From assembly GCF_023716865.1 (NCBI RefSeq), contig NZ_CP092417.1:1962001-2026000 (forward strand): a DNA stretch of 64,000 bases, given 5' to 3'. This DNA is from Endozoicomonas sp. SCSIO W0465. Its GTDB lineage: Bacteria > Pseudomonadota > Gammaproteobacteria > Pseudomonadales > Endozoicomonadaceae. The translations under genes and the position numbers were made by a program. A model generated the notes under the pieces. The model saw nothing but the letters and a program-made list of their open reading frames with translations. It was not told where the DNA came from and ran no database searches. This document shows positions 40,301 through 47,700 of this stretch, piece by piece; within the stretch, counting starts at the first letter, position 1, and each line of letters begins with the position of its first letter.

Positions 40301-41002
40301 TGAACTGCATTCATCTATTTGATCAGCAGCACTGACCGGTCGAGAGGTTGCCTCTTTAAGTTCTGCCAGGATAAGTTCTGTTATTTTTCCACTCAGTGCT
40401 GTCATTGCCCTGGCATTTTTGAGCATTTCTGGCTTTAGACCCAGAACCTGCCCGACAACCCTGTCACCAAGCTCTTTTTTGAGTTTTTTAGCAGCACTGA
40501 CTTTACGGGCTCCAGTAGCAGTGCATTCATTGCTGATACCCGTTGTTGCCCGCGCTTCCCGGCTAACTCTAACCGCTCTCACGCTTAAATGAACGCCCTG
40601 GCGAAAAGCCTCATGAAGTCTTTTCTGTAGTTGAAAATATATTTCATGGTAGATATGGGTAAACTCAGGGGGCCCTTGCAGCGCTTCTCTTGAAGAAGAT
40701 TCCTGTGGAGTTTCAGCTTGGCATGTATTAGCCCTCGGCTTGTTTTTAAGGGTGCTGGATGTCAGTAAAGGTTGCCCCGGAGTTTGACTGATTGGGCTCC
40801 TGTCAACCACAGGTTTCTGTTCAACGGGCGTCAGCTCAGGAACATCGGGTGAAGCGCCATCCTGACGTTGATTTATATTAACCTGATTTGCTGTGCCAGA
40901 ATCAGGTTGACCAGAAACCAGGCCACCGCTCGCTCTAACCGATGGAGATCCGGATACATTCACTATGCTGGTGGGGTTATTAATAAGTCTCGTTAAGTCC
41001 AT
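31274..41002 (-). CDS. Giant 3242-residue helical repeat protein of unknown function
   Basis: One uninterrupted frame of 9.7 kb. No signal peptide; residues 1-110 are low-complexity. About 110-2600 are predicted mainly helical. A module of roughly 400-450 residues recurs about four times: FLTTTVVNNLSETLLS-type helices, then ELPLKGMADGIEWLNVLITD, then TEQAVAAQ...VLGWLD, AIQPFLRGQLDQSQVI, YGVDQLTAWVRAHREDIR and TKDLETILKEHLATLR. The two middle copies (about 35.6-38.1 kb) are nearly identical. A QRSA array lies near residues 985-1003. Residues about 2630-2960 look beta-rich (VVINGRVFKNIKAHLI, GRGVVDYVEADINVD) and the last 250 are helical again. I recognise no family. Size, absence of a signal peptide and location beside other effector-like genes suggest a secreted or surface factor; this is inference. 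Promoter likely at 41003-41190. Confidence 0.8.
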   Translation of the reverse strand: MDLTRLINNPTSIVNVSGSPSVRASGGLVSGQPDSGTANQVNINQRQDGASPDVPELTPVEQKPVVDRSPISQTPGQPLLTSSTLKNKPRANTCQAETPQESSSREALQGPPEFTHIYHEIYFQLQKRLHEAFRQGVHLSVRAVRVSREARATTGISNECTATGARKVSAAKKLKKELGDRVVGQVLGLKPEMLKNARAMTALSGKITELILAELKEATSRPVSAADQIDECSSGFEGEDAWVNGFSRSISTVLVHLTHQAFLNKITWADTGEGKEKVSEVLAVILSDILSLPSPSAQKNTENVDGALNDSIAAVLQAGSKLVNEKLENSVKSESLKKIINNVLFSMMAEGIELTENNVDELLSGVWAIIINTLMSIRSDTVRLFSERNRQNPDEIHVLRDRMVSSVAELIKQFVKDHGNWAAKGVFRLADWIAPEKFTEGVIKKEINKKLDEYLGFFQNEALFEKEITKIIKEKEKTLKPIIIRNLEKLKQEINDGKANKKNIQDDCQTLVNQITAHYRKNNQQPAGQKTSPEAVASLRDSNDISSTAPAVTSDQSTSSTHLNASGLTTEPRTKQMRVIDQVIAQESSKMADEAIGLLIGELRKHLDTVIHKVEPGIGKVLGTAVSKGAAFITGQNKEEHSVNQEPAETTPGLTPEFTAAISPVLTKLVVDIFIGKLESTEWERTTRTKIREAVVNLSTPADPQGTLQSANCFDEPLKSAQADLLRQMAGPLQSALNKLPSPALQQLSSDFILHSTRDGTVWLDELVTDLFNEKIDDESIVLTITDTVSEEVVKLQHLLVSSAINWLKQRTKEWATTSQVTQGVDWLARWITDNKQQIDLDAKAYVKALLVQMIPDLEAAIHQRLKTLRAAVENSQQDNTDVVTTLAGVVDELNKTPKGSPGQTDAVADSKKQTPEHWHQLCRAVVEQLGDGTGEVMDLMVNDADDLVEQKSPELAAGRFLLTRHIGAVMGEVIKEGAGFIAQRNAAQRSAAQRSAAQRSAPPHNGNDQSVAGLAQLTDHVPSFLTTTVVNNLSETLLSTAWKEQMVGKVKKSVRQVLLPNDNNTVSADAPTEGQTSEPPAVKLSVAGSAADKLLRKELADMLRTGASQLAAVLKTQPYETVKGMARELPLKGMADGIEWLNVLITDLFNDDEDATLARITEALTEQAVAAQTEAIDEVLGWLDSEAENPDAGGTTQKTNRETLLKILVSRLDNLLEPAVAGASAELFQRTQPAAGLTEVEQLRNAIQPFLRGQLDQSQVIKRLAAYGVDQLTAWVRAHREDIRQDVATQVRALMKAATKDLETILKEHLATLRTAVANGQQHRVDADKILARAAKRLHPESDDDSGLIGLAALDAMAEWSEDHEEPQTPEHWRELCQAIAEQLGNGVDDAIELTKQESRDLVATRSLLTAHIGAVMGSVVEASAEFIVQRNAVQRSAPQYNGNDQSAEGLARLTGYVPSFLTTNVVNNLSEILLSAAWKAQAVGKVKQSVSQALLPNDKGVVAVDEPIEGQSAEPPALKHSVVGSAADSLLRKELAGMLRTGADQLAALLKAQPYETLKGMARELPLKGMADGIEWLDVLVTDLFNEDEDATLARVTRVLTEQAVAAQMAAIDAVLGWLDAEAHDPDTEEKAQKTNREKLLRLLASQMENLVEPVVAGASVELVQRTQPAAGLTEAKALRNAIQPFLRGQLDQSRVIDQLATYSVDQLTAWVRAHREDIRQDVETLVRSLMKAATKDLETILKEHLATLRAAVTKARQDKADAVTTLQLAAEQLEPEETPGDAAIKDVKKTTANSKKHQDHWRGARKAVASQLGNLAGDAIRLTIDETKQLEVARSILSDGFGKVMEVAVKEGAEFVARYNDSQNDAQNDAQNGCTQSHAVVLPGEAISQLTGVVSPFLTTTVVENISNKLLSDAWQKQTVGEVKKAAEKVMAPVNQGKENVVTSAGNQQAVQPVAADQRTAIAREADEMLKQGLARMLGTGADQLEAVLQGLPYDSVKEMVSDLTRQGIADGTRWLDVLATGLFCENEVVVPRVIDAITQQAVVTLQAVVDGVFDWLGSEDKETKQQPNRQKLLDILVHRMNTLVEPVVTDSSRQIVQSVTPGSESRALRDAVLPFLQDQLNRGQVLERLAGYSVDQLSDWIRQNREVIKEDMAVNVRAMMQKAAPELELILHNRLALLRSALKQSPQNKGDVVTTLRRAAEEIAPPPVINTTIKKSRNVNQPEATGMWSSLIPGLSKGIAEVIRQGTDIIRRKVWADNLRSKLGRDEDHARMSIFPVVIPHVQRMVKEAVSAGAGYAIHQFKGRSDGNMAGMTEAVTIHLQALTADYLGHMVADAIEGMANAVNKNAGDIQNAIEQALNNSGPPMDVATLLTPHINGAIDQALHQSKQIILERTAKWIEASSSTATPELHKAIDKILTHIMAKGGEWIIGHQKGIEIAVIEPIQKELTETLKRAQADIIENVALWLGNEANVNSIVATFTGQIRVAVTQVVVATVAKQISGKDSGSEFARAVDNITPYITPIVDQALTQAITYTVKWLSGWVRDHGADISSLLNPLIDKKVQEVMPSVRQAVQDKALLQARNKAQAIDFNKLAAELAVAFVDRFDPDTLTSGVLKVEPKHSVAKELPKILCFLMQAAETYECLSGNLNEPIQFDRVVINGRVFKNIKAHLIKMKDGSIQVRKMDLVFEDADKIDIDIEMTGISISYQLPEKSQLYKASLLSAAPMMRPADLARNLFNTFIPEHIDFNIDQISGEFHSNVLDGSGEDTVGFGLSRLKFSLNLHKYYPKPYMDISVGPQDRDKTIESIKVNVAGRGVVDYVEADINVDRHRNGYADVTALLEPARLHRFAGWLAGGPVKVNAKFSINNAIGRLDDIESIRVNAARFGWIYNALLKNTVKANNPGFTLLNDGKAVIKLKLSLFCEERSNPMRWLAKAANRFLQFFTRPIEIPLSFSGAPYEPASKGEKGLGSFNIIRFIDGLFNPCPLSMHSDTHEALLRKLGEISIDEHPQEHLDRLDNIIDQVIAEFRMGNAPSDLTLIREIPLESLHLLVNRVKSNEGGQNDLSRLLFLVAHLVEALPEKAVQLVNRSGYTPESGGQPYLLHLIATTPNTSWLTNPENGKVMEPVYQNHQFKRLQEFWKNSQSNPDGSIYNPDSEKEPAQRFTEKVVEKVRTLARELNIPDDIKLMMARDFDFANKMFGIEAAKKQGLPVNSPANQLPYHSQGLPPVKRVKDIGRATA
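34371..34380 (-). repeat. C10 homopolymer inside the giant gene
   Basis: Ten consecutive G on the plus strand, read as ten C in the coding strand for Ala-Pro-Pro-Pro. Slippage by one base would end translation after about 2210 residues and remove the beta-rich C-terminal third. It is the longest G/C homopolymer I noticed in the window. Confidence 0.7.
37995..38050 (-). repeat. 12-bp tandem repeat encoding (A)QRSA units
   Basis: Four near-perfect copies of a 12-bp unit (plus strand GGCGGCACTCCGTT) encode AQRSAAQRSAAQRSA. A related 12-bp array at about 35384-35410 encodes QNDAQNDAQNG at the equivalent place of a later module. Both are in frame multiples, so copy number can change without a frameshift. 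Confidence 0.75.
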
Positions 41003-41190
41003 TCGTTAAGACTCCATTCTATTGCCTGACACATTCTGGTGTTTGTGGCAGCCTTCATCACACCTGGTGAGCCAGCAAAACAAATGTATTGACAAGGCTT
41101 TATTCTCTAATGGATTTAAAGGCTTCAGAAATATTCAGATCATCAATCATAAAATTGAAACGATCGTTTTATTAGAATGGTAAAAAAGAG
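41003..41190. promoter_or_regulatory. Upstream region of the giant gene
   Basis: AT-rich DNA between the giant gene (minus strand, start 41002) and the murA terminator. On the minus strand TTGTCA (about 41094) is a possible -35 hexamer, but no clear -10 at the right distance is evident. Also holds the palindrome AACGATCGTT (41160-41169). Confidence 0.3.
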
Positions 41191-41197
41191 AAAAGTT

Positions 41198-41231
41198 CCC
41201 TGATTTTTGACCCGAGAGCCGAAAATCAGGG
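41198..41231 (-). terminator. Terminator after murA
   Basis: Perfect 10-bp stem CCCTGATTTT/AAAATCAGGG with a 14-base loop, 25 bp after the murA stop. On the minus strand it is followed by a T-rich stretch (AACTTTTCTCTTTTTTAC), consistent with rho-independent termination of ibaG-murA. Confidence 0.75.
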
Positions 41232-41255
41232 CAAGAAGGAGAAAGGAAGTGTCAA

Positions 41256-42518
41256 TCAGGCAGGAACACGACGAATTTTGGCACCCAGTTGCTGAAGCTT
41301 TTCTTCAATACACTCGTAGCCGCGGTCAATATGGTAGATACGCTCTACAACGGTATCACCTTCAGCGACCAGACCGGCTATCACCAGACTGGCTGAAGCC
41401 CGCAGGTCGGTTGCCATAACAGGAGCTGCCTTGAGCTGATCAACCCCTTTGATGATTACCGTGTTACCTTCTACATCAACGTCTGCGCCCATGCGCTTCA
41501 TTTCCTGAACATGCATGAAGCGATTTTCAAACACGGTTTCGGTGATCCGACCCGTGCCTTCAGCAATGGCATTCAGTGCGGTGAACTGAGCCTGAATATC
41601 GGTCGGCATCGCTGGATAAGGTGCCGTTTTCAGGTCAATTGCCTTGGGACGCTTGCCCTTCATATCCAGTTCAATCCAGTCATCACACCATTCTACCGCA
41701 GCACCGGTTTCCAGGAGCTTGAGCAAAATCGTATCAAGAATGTCAGGTTGGGTGTCTTTCAGGCGAACCCGACCACCGGTTGCCGCAGCAGCAATCAGGT
41801 AAGTGCCGGTTTCAATACGGTCTGGCAATACCGAGTAGGTGCAGCCATTAAGACGCTCCACCCCCTGCACACGGATCACATCGGTACCGTGGCCTTCGAT
41901 CTTCGCCCCCATGGTAATAAGACACTCAGCCAGATCGACCACTTCAGGCTCACGGGCTGCATTTTCAATAATGGTTTCACCGTTGGCCAGTGCCGCCGCC
42001 ATCAGGATATTTTCCGTACCGGTTACCGTTACGGTGTCCATCAATATGTGCGCACCTTTCAGGCGATCTTTGACACTGGCTTTGATATAACCGTCTTCAA
42101 CCACAATATCCGCACCCATGGCCTGCAAGCCACGGATGTGCAGGTCAACCGGGCGGCTACCAATAGCGCAGCCACCGGGCAGGGAAACTTCAGCATAACC
42201 AAATCTGGCCAGCAGAGGACCCAGCACAAGAATAGAGGCGCGCATGGTCTTCACCAGCTCATAGGGCGCTACGAGCTGCTTTATCGTGCTGGCATGAACT
42301 TCAACGTTCATCTTTTCATCCACCAGCAACTCAACTCCCATGCAGCCAAACAGCTCACACATGGTGGTGATGTCATGCAAATGCGGCAGATTACATACCG
42401 TTACCGGAGAGTCTGCCAGCAGGGTAGCTGCCAGGATCGGCAGGGCAGAGTTTTTGGCGCCGGAGACCCGAATCTCTCCATCAAGACGCACACCGCCGGT
42501 GATAATCAGTTTATCCAT
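41256..42518 (-). CDS. murA: UDP-N-acetylglucosamine 1-carboxyvinyltransferase
   Basis: 420 aa, the usual MurA length. It transfers enolpyruvate from PEP to UDP-GlcNAc in the cytoplasm, the first committed step of peptidoglycan synthesis. SGAKNSALP (Lys22-Asn23) is at the N-terminus; the active-site loop VSLPGGCAIGSRPVDLH carries Cys117, the fosfomycin target; AAREPEVVDLA, PDRIETGTYL and YPAMPTDIQAQ are further family motifs. Downstream of ibaG on the same strand, as in most gammaproteobacteria; hisG, which often follows murA, is 24 kb away here. Confidence 0.97.
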   Translation of the reverse strand: MDKLIITGGVRLDGEIRVSGAKNSALPILAATLLADSPVTVCNLPHLHDITTMCELFGCMGVELLVDEKMNVEVHASTIKQLVAPYELVKTMRASILVLGPLLARFGYAEVSLPGGCAIGSRPVDLHIRGLQAMGADIVVEDGYIKASVKDRLKGAHILMDTVTVTGTENILMAAALANGETIIENAAREPEVVDLAECLITMGAKIEGHGTDVIRVQGVERLNGCTYSVLPDRIETGTYLIAAAATGGRVRLKDTQPDILDTILLKLLETGAAVEWCDDWIELDMKGKRPKAIDLKTAPYPAMPTDIQAQFTALNAIAEGTGRITETVFENRFMHVQEMKRMGADVDVEGNTVIIKGVDQLKAAPVMATDLRASASLVIAGLVAEGDTVVERIYHIDRGYECIEEKLQQLGAKIRRVPA

Positions 42519-42689
42519 GGTTTCTCACTTAATGACCGGAAAGGAAATCGAACAAGATGCGTTCATCGGAGGACGCCCGGGGAGACGTGCAATTTTCTAT
42601 AGCATTGCAGCTGTATACAGTGCAGCTATAAACCAGTATCCACCCTGAGCCAATAGATCATTGCCGGATTAAACCTTTCAAGGGTCCTG

Positions 42690-42941
42690 TCAGTCCTGAT
42701 TATCCAGTTGCCTGGCACGCTCGGCGGTAGTCAAAGCTACTATCGTTACAGCGTGAATTGCACCACTGGTAATGAATGGATTCAGGTGAGAATAGATCAT
42801 CTGCTGACGCTGAACCGGTCGCTTTGCTTCGAACTGGTCACTGATTACGGTCAGACGAAAGTCACACCCCTCGCCCTCAACAATCACTTGTGAGCCCGCA
42901 ATCTCCGTTTCCAGAAGCGCCTTGACCTCGTCGGCTTGCAT
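42690..42941 (-). CDS. ibaG: BolA-family protein IbaG
   Basis: 83 aa BolA-like protein. It has the BolA beta-alpha core with FRLTVISDQFEAKRPVQRQQMIYSHLNPF (given here as FRLTVISDQFEAK and RPVQRQQMIYSHLNPF) and the conserved Cys/His ligands used with monothiol glutaredoxin (GEGCDF, GAIHAVTI). It takes part in iron-sulfur cluster handling. It lies 171 bp upstream of murA, as usual, but its usual upstream neighbour mlaB is now 9.4 kb away. Confidence 0.93.
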   Translation of the reverse strand: MQADEVKALLETEIAGSQVIVEGEGCDFRLTVISDQFEAKRPVQRQQMIYSHLNPFITSGAIHAVTIVALTTAERARQLDNQD

Positions 42942-43190
42942 GATCCAACCTCTCAGGGAATAACAATCAGGAATTTAAAGGGAACAGTAAAACCGGTCAA
43001 TGATATCTGAGAGAGGGTTCCATGAATAGCCCCAAAACGTTAAGTCGCTCACCAATTGATATTGAATATTCAGGTTCATTCCTTTTTCAAGCGGGTAATT
43101 TTTAGCGATACAGGCCAGTATGAATCCGTCGTTCAAAATAAAACCGGGACCCGAAGGAAAAAAGGGTTTTTTGTTCGGGTAATAATCACA
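42942..43190 (-). other. Intergenic with an unrecognised open fragment
   Basis: A minus-strand frame of 70-90 codons ends at 42975 (C-terminus DIIDRFYCSL). Without the IS4 element at 43191-44620 the frame extends upstream through KIGRIAFYHLWAV to a stop, with no start codon or ribosome site. It could be the tail of a decayed gene. No family recognised; a G/T-rich stem (GGGTTTTTTG...) is the only other feature. Confidence 0.3.
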
Positions 43191-44620
43191 CTTAGGGTAG
43201 ACATTAAGCTCAAAAAAGGTTCGTTTCCGGCGGCAGAACCCACCTTGAACAGCCACAATAAAGCTTCGAAACCATTATCAATGGCTGAACAAGATGAGTA
43301 CTGCAAATAGTAGATTAGTTGAAAAAAACTGTTGACCTGTTTCGACCGGTCAGAACTCCTAAGTATGGCGGAACAGCTTGGTTTTACTATACGACAGCGA
43401 GATATCCGTCCTTTGGATTTTATCCTCTCACTGATCGATGCCCTCGCTGGTGATGGAAACTGCGATACCCAGGCGGATCTACACCGTAAATTTAACGAGT
43501 TGACGGGGCTGAATGTCTCTTATCGTTCTTGGGCAAATCAAGCTAAAAAGGACGCGCTGCCTACTCTTATCCTGTGGCTATGGGTGCAGTGTCTGGAAAT
43601 ATTTTCCCGCAAAGTCATGGCGTTTGATGAAGACAGTCCATTTTCAGAGTTTGAGCACATTCTGATTCAGGACGGTTCGTCACAAGCTGTCTATGATGCC
43701 CTGAAAGAAGCATTTCCCGGCAGGTTCTCAACGGTCAGTCCTGCTGCCGTCGAGCTTCATACGACAATGGATCTTCTCACCAACAACCTGGTGCGGGTGC
43801 AGCTGACTGAAGATACCCGTTCAGAAAGAGACTGTCTGCCACACTGCCAACATCCATGGCCTATATCCTGATGCTAATGGATGCCGGTTATTTTGAGCTG
43901 GAACTCTTTGCCGCTATTGATGACAGGGAGGGTTCTTTTATCTGCAAGGCACCTCAGAGTATCAACCGACGATACTCAGCGCGGTACGGGAGGATGGCAA
44001 GAATCTCAATCGCTACAAAGGACAAAAACTGAAGGATGTACTGTCTGGCTTCCCCAAAGACCAGTGCCTCGACCTGGATGTAGAATGGCCGGGATTCAAA
44101 GCCTGGCCATTCCGCTTGGTTGTCCGCTGGAATGACAAAAAACAGAAGTGGGTTTTCGTTGTGACCAACCTGAACCGGGTGGAGTTCACCTTGAGTGATG
44201 TGCTCCAGGCCTATCGTCTACGGTGGCAGATAGAGCTGATTTTCAAAGAGATCAAATCCTATTCAGGGTGGCATCGTTTTAACACCAAATCAGCGACACT
44301 GGTGTTTAGCCTGATTCTGATGTCCTTTGTGGTTGTGACGTTGAAAAGGTACCTTGCCCATGCTGCACAGGCGAACCTCTGTGAAAGTGGGAGCATTGAG
44401 GAAATCTCGACGCACAAGGTGATGAAAAGTGGGACTCACCTGTTTGGTAATGTGATTTCATCGTTGATGAATGCAGGAAAGTCATTGGTCTCATGCATTA
44501 AAAAGCTACTGGACTTCTGGGGAAATAATGCGAAACGAGAACACCCTGCACGGGATGGTTGTTCAGGGCGTACAAGATTAGGCCTTTGTGCGGTGGGTGG
44601 GGCTTAATGTCTACCTTAAG
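43191..44620 (+). mobile_element. IS4-family element, decayed (1430 bp)
   Basis: Inverted ends CTTAGGGTAGACATTAAGC and CTTAAGGTAGACATTAAGC (one mismatch) lie at 43191 and, inverted, at 44602-44620. A 10-bp direct repeat AATAATCACA flanks it (43181-43190 and 44621-44630), in the range made by IS4. The transposase is frameshifted, so the element is probably immobile on its own. Confidence 0.9.
43332..44607 (+). pseudogene. IS4-family transposase, frameshifted
   Basis: The 5' part contains HILIQDGSSQAVYDALKEAFPGR with the first Asp; the middle part LDAGYFELELFAAIDDREG with the second Asp is in another frame; the 3' part has YRLRWQIELIFKEIKSYSGW, the Y-R-E-K box of IS4. At least two frameshifts (near 43840-43860 and 43945-44100) separate them. 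The remaining open pieces are 179 and about 163 codons. Confidence 0.88.
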
Positions 44621-44714
44621 AATAATCACATACCGCCCACAAATGGTAGAAAGCAATCCTGCCGATTTTGGAAGAATTTTAAATGCACTCTCAATAGATG
44701 ATTTTTGATAAGAG
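44621..44714. other. Spacer between the IS4 element and the repeat gene
   Basis: About 95 bp with no gene. It begins with the IS4 target duplication and ends at the stop of the 38-residue repeat gene. Confidence 0.4.
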
Positions 44715-47700
44715 TCAGGGTATTTTGTCTATTGCAAGTGACTCCCAAAAGTTTTCATCGAAATCAAAATTCTCTGATGACAGTCGTTCATCAATATATT
44801 CTGGTAGTTCCAGATTCTTGAGACCTATAGATTCTATAATTCGTGAAACTAAAATCTCGTTCGGAAAGCCTTTACCATGACAGATGGAAGCAATGGACCT
44901 CAGCAGTTGCCGGTCAAGCTGACTATCTTTCTGGAGGCTCGGTAGCTTCAGCAGCGTGTCCACGTCCCCGACTGTGGGAAAGCCCCGGCTACTCATCATG
45001 GAAGAAATGGAGCTCAGCAATTGTCGGTCAAGCTGGCCATCCTTCTGGAGGCTCGGTAGCTTCAGCAGCGTGTCCACGTCCCCGGCTTTGGGAAAGCCCC
45101 GGCTACTCATCATGGAAGAAATGGAGCTCAGCAGTTGCCGGTCAAGCTGGCCATCCTTCTGGAGGCTCGGTAGCTTCAGCAGCGTGTCCACGTCCCCGGC
45201 TTTGGGAAAGCCTTTGCCGTGACAGATGGAAGAAATGGAGCTCAGCAGTTGCTGGTCAAGCAGACCACCCTTCTGGAGGCTCGGTAGCTTGAGCAGCGTG
45301 TCCACGTCCCCGGCTTTGGGAAAGCCTTTACCATTACAGATAGAAGAAATGGAGCTCAGCAGTAGCTGGTCAAGCTGGCCATCCTTCTGGAGGCTCGGTA
45401 GCTTGAGCAGCGTGTCTACGTCCCTGGCTTTGGGAAAGCCTTTACCATGACAGATGGAAGAAATGGAACTCAGCAGTTGCCGGTCAAGCTGGCCATCCTT
45501 CTGGAGGCTCGGTAGCTTCAGCAGCGTGTCCACGCCCCCGGCTTTGGGAAACCCTTTACCATTACAGATGGCAGAAATGGAACTCAGCAGTTGCCGGTCA
45601 AGCTGGCCATCCTTCTGGAGGCTCGGTACCTTCAGCAGCGTGCCCACGTCCCCGGCGTTGGGAAAGCCTTTACCATGACAGATGGAAGAAATGGAGCTCA
45701 GCAGTTGCCGGTCAAGCTGGCCATCCTTCTGGAGGCCAGGTAACTTCAGCAGCGTGTCCACGTCCCCGGCTTTGGGAAAGCCTTTACCATTACAGATAGA
45801 AGAAATGGAACTCAGCAGTTGCCGGTCAAGCTGGCCATCCTTCTGGAGGCCAGGTAGCTTCAGCAGCGTTTCCACGTCCCCGGCTTTGGGAAAGCCCAGG
45901 CTTTTCATCATGGAAGAAATGGAGCTCAGCAGTTGCCGGTCAAGCTGGCCATCCTTCTGGAGGCTTGGTAGCTTCAGCAGCGTGTCCACGTCCCCGGCTT
46001 TGGGAAAGCCTTTACCATTACAGATAGAAGAAATGGAACTCAGCAGTTGCCGGTCAAGCTGGCCATCCTTCTGGAGGCTCGGTAGCTTCAGCAGCGTGTC
46101 CACGTCCCCGGCTTTGGGAAAGCCCCGGCTTTTCATCATGGAAGAAATGGAGCTCAGCAGTTGCCGGTCAAGCTGGCCATCCTTCTGGAGGCTTGGTAGC
46201 TTCAGCAGCGTGTCCACGTCCCCGACTTTGGGAAAGCCTTTACCATTACAGATGGCAGAAATGGAGCTCAGCAGTTGCCGGTCAGGCTGGTCATCCTTCT
46301 GGAGGCTCGGTAGCTTTAGCAGCGTGTTCACGTCCCCGGCTTTGGGAAAGCCTTTTCTATTACAGATGGAAGAAATGGAGCTCAGCAATTGCCGGTCAAG
46401 CTGGCCATCCTTCTGGAGGCACGGTAGCTTCAGCAGCGTGTCCACGTCCCCGGCTTTGGGAAAGCCGCGGCCACCCATCATGGAAGAAATGGATCTCAGC
46501 AGTTGCCGGTCAGGCTGGCCATCCTTCCGGAGGCTCGATAGCTTCAGCAGCGTGTTCACGTCCCCGGCTTTGGGAAAGCCTTTACCATTACAGATGGAAG
46601 AAATGGAGCTCAGCAGTTGCCGGTCAAGCTGGCCATCCTTCTGGAGGATTGGTAGCTTCAGCAGCGTGTCCACGTCCCCGGCTTTGGGAAAGCCCCGGCC
46701 ACCCATCATGGAAGAAATGGAGCTCAGCAGTTGCCGGTCAGGCTGGCCATCCTTCTGGAGGCTCGGTAGCTTCAGCAGCGCGTCCACGTCCCCGGCTTTG
46801 GGAAAGCCTTTACCATGACAGATGGAAGAAATGGAGCTCAGCAGTTGCCGGTCAAGCTGGCCATCCTTCTGGAGGCTCGGTAGCTTGAGCAGTGTGTCCA
46901 CGTCCCCGGCTTTGGGAAAGCCCCGGCTACTCATCATGGAAGAAATGGAGCTCAGCAGTTGCCGGTCAAGTTGGCCATCCTTCTGGAGACTCGGTAACTT
47001 CAGCAGCGTGTCCACGTCCCCGGCTTTGGGAAAGCCTTTACCATTACAGATGGAAGAAATGGAGCTCAGCAGTTGCCGGTCAAGTTGGCCATCCTTCTGG
47101 AGGCTCGGTAGCTTCAGCAGCGTGTCCACGTCCCCGGCTTTGGGAAAGCCTTTACCATTACAGATGGAAGAAATGGAGCTCAGCAGTTGCCGGTCAAGTT
47201 GGCCATCCTTCTGGAGGCTCGGTAGCTTCAGCAGCGTGTCCACGTCCCCGGCTTTGGGAAAGCCTATACCATTACAGATGGAAGAAATGGATGTAATACA
47301 TGGATAACATGCTATTGCTTGTACATCACGGTCTTCAATACTCAGAAACTCATTAATGTTTTTCTTTGTTCTTGAGTTTCTTTCGCCCTTGCAGAGCATG
47401 CTGGTAATCGTACCCGTGTTTTTAACAGTTCTTTCCACACTACTAAAATAAATGCCAAGCTTGGATAGCAGTTGGACTTTCGACTCATTCGGGCAAGAAT
47501 TAATCAGCTTATCTAACGTCGGTTTAACGGTGATTTTACGTTCCTGGCAAAGGCCCTTTAATTGATCTAAAGTCGCTATCAATGAATCTTGTTGATACTC
47601 ATTTTCGTGAGCCGGTCGTTTTCTTTTTAATTTTTCATCCTGTACTGCATCTTCAATGTGAGAAACATTTCTCTTTAAAGAAACTTTTTTCTTAGGGGGC

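Noticed and set aside
41511..42602. 363-codon plus-strand frame opposite murA
   Set aside because: Antisense shadow of murA; His- and Asn-rich without family features.
42975..43256. 93-codon minus-strand frame between ibaG and the IS4 element as a complete gene
   Set aside because: Its first codons lie inside the IS4 end; without the IS it extends to a stop without a start. Kept only as an unrecognised fragment.
44877..47291. CRISPR array
   Set aside because: Regular spacing at first sight, but units are 114 bp, contiguous, without unique spacers, and in frame with a protein.
44843..47307. Several long plus-strand frames (74-378 codons) across the repeat array
   Set aside because: They are the mirror of the 114-bp minus-strand repeat. 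They start and stop at every few units, lack ribosome sites and have low-complexity content; the minus strand gives one 1053-codon frame with ordered parts.
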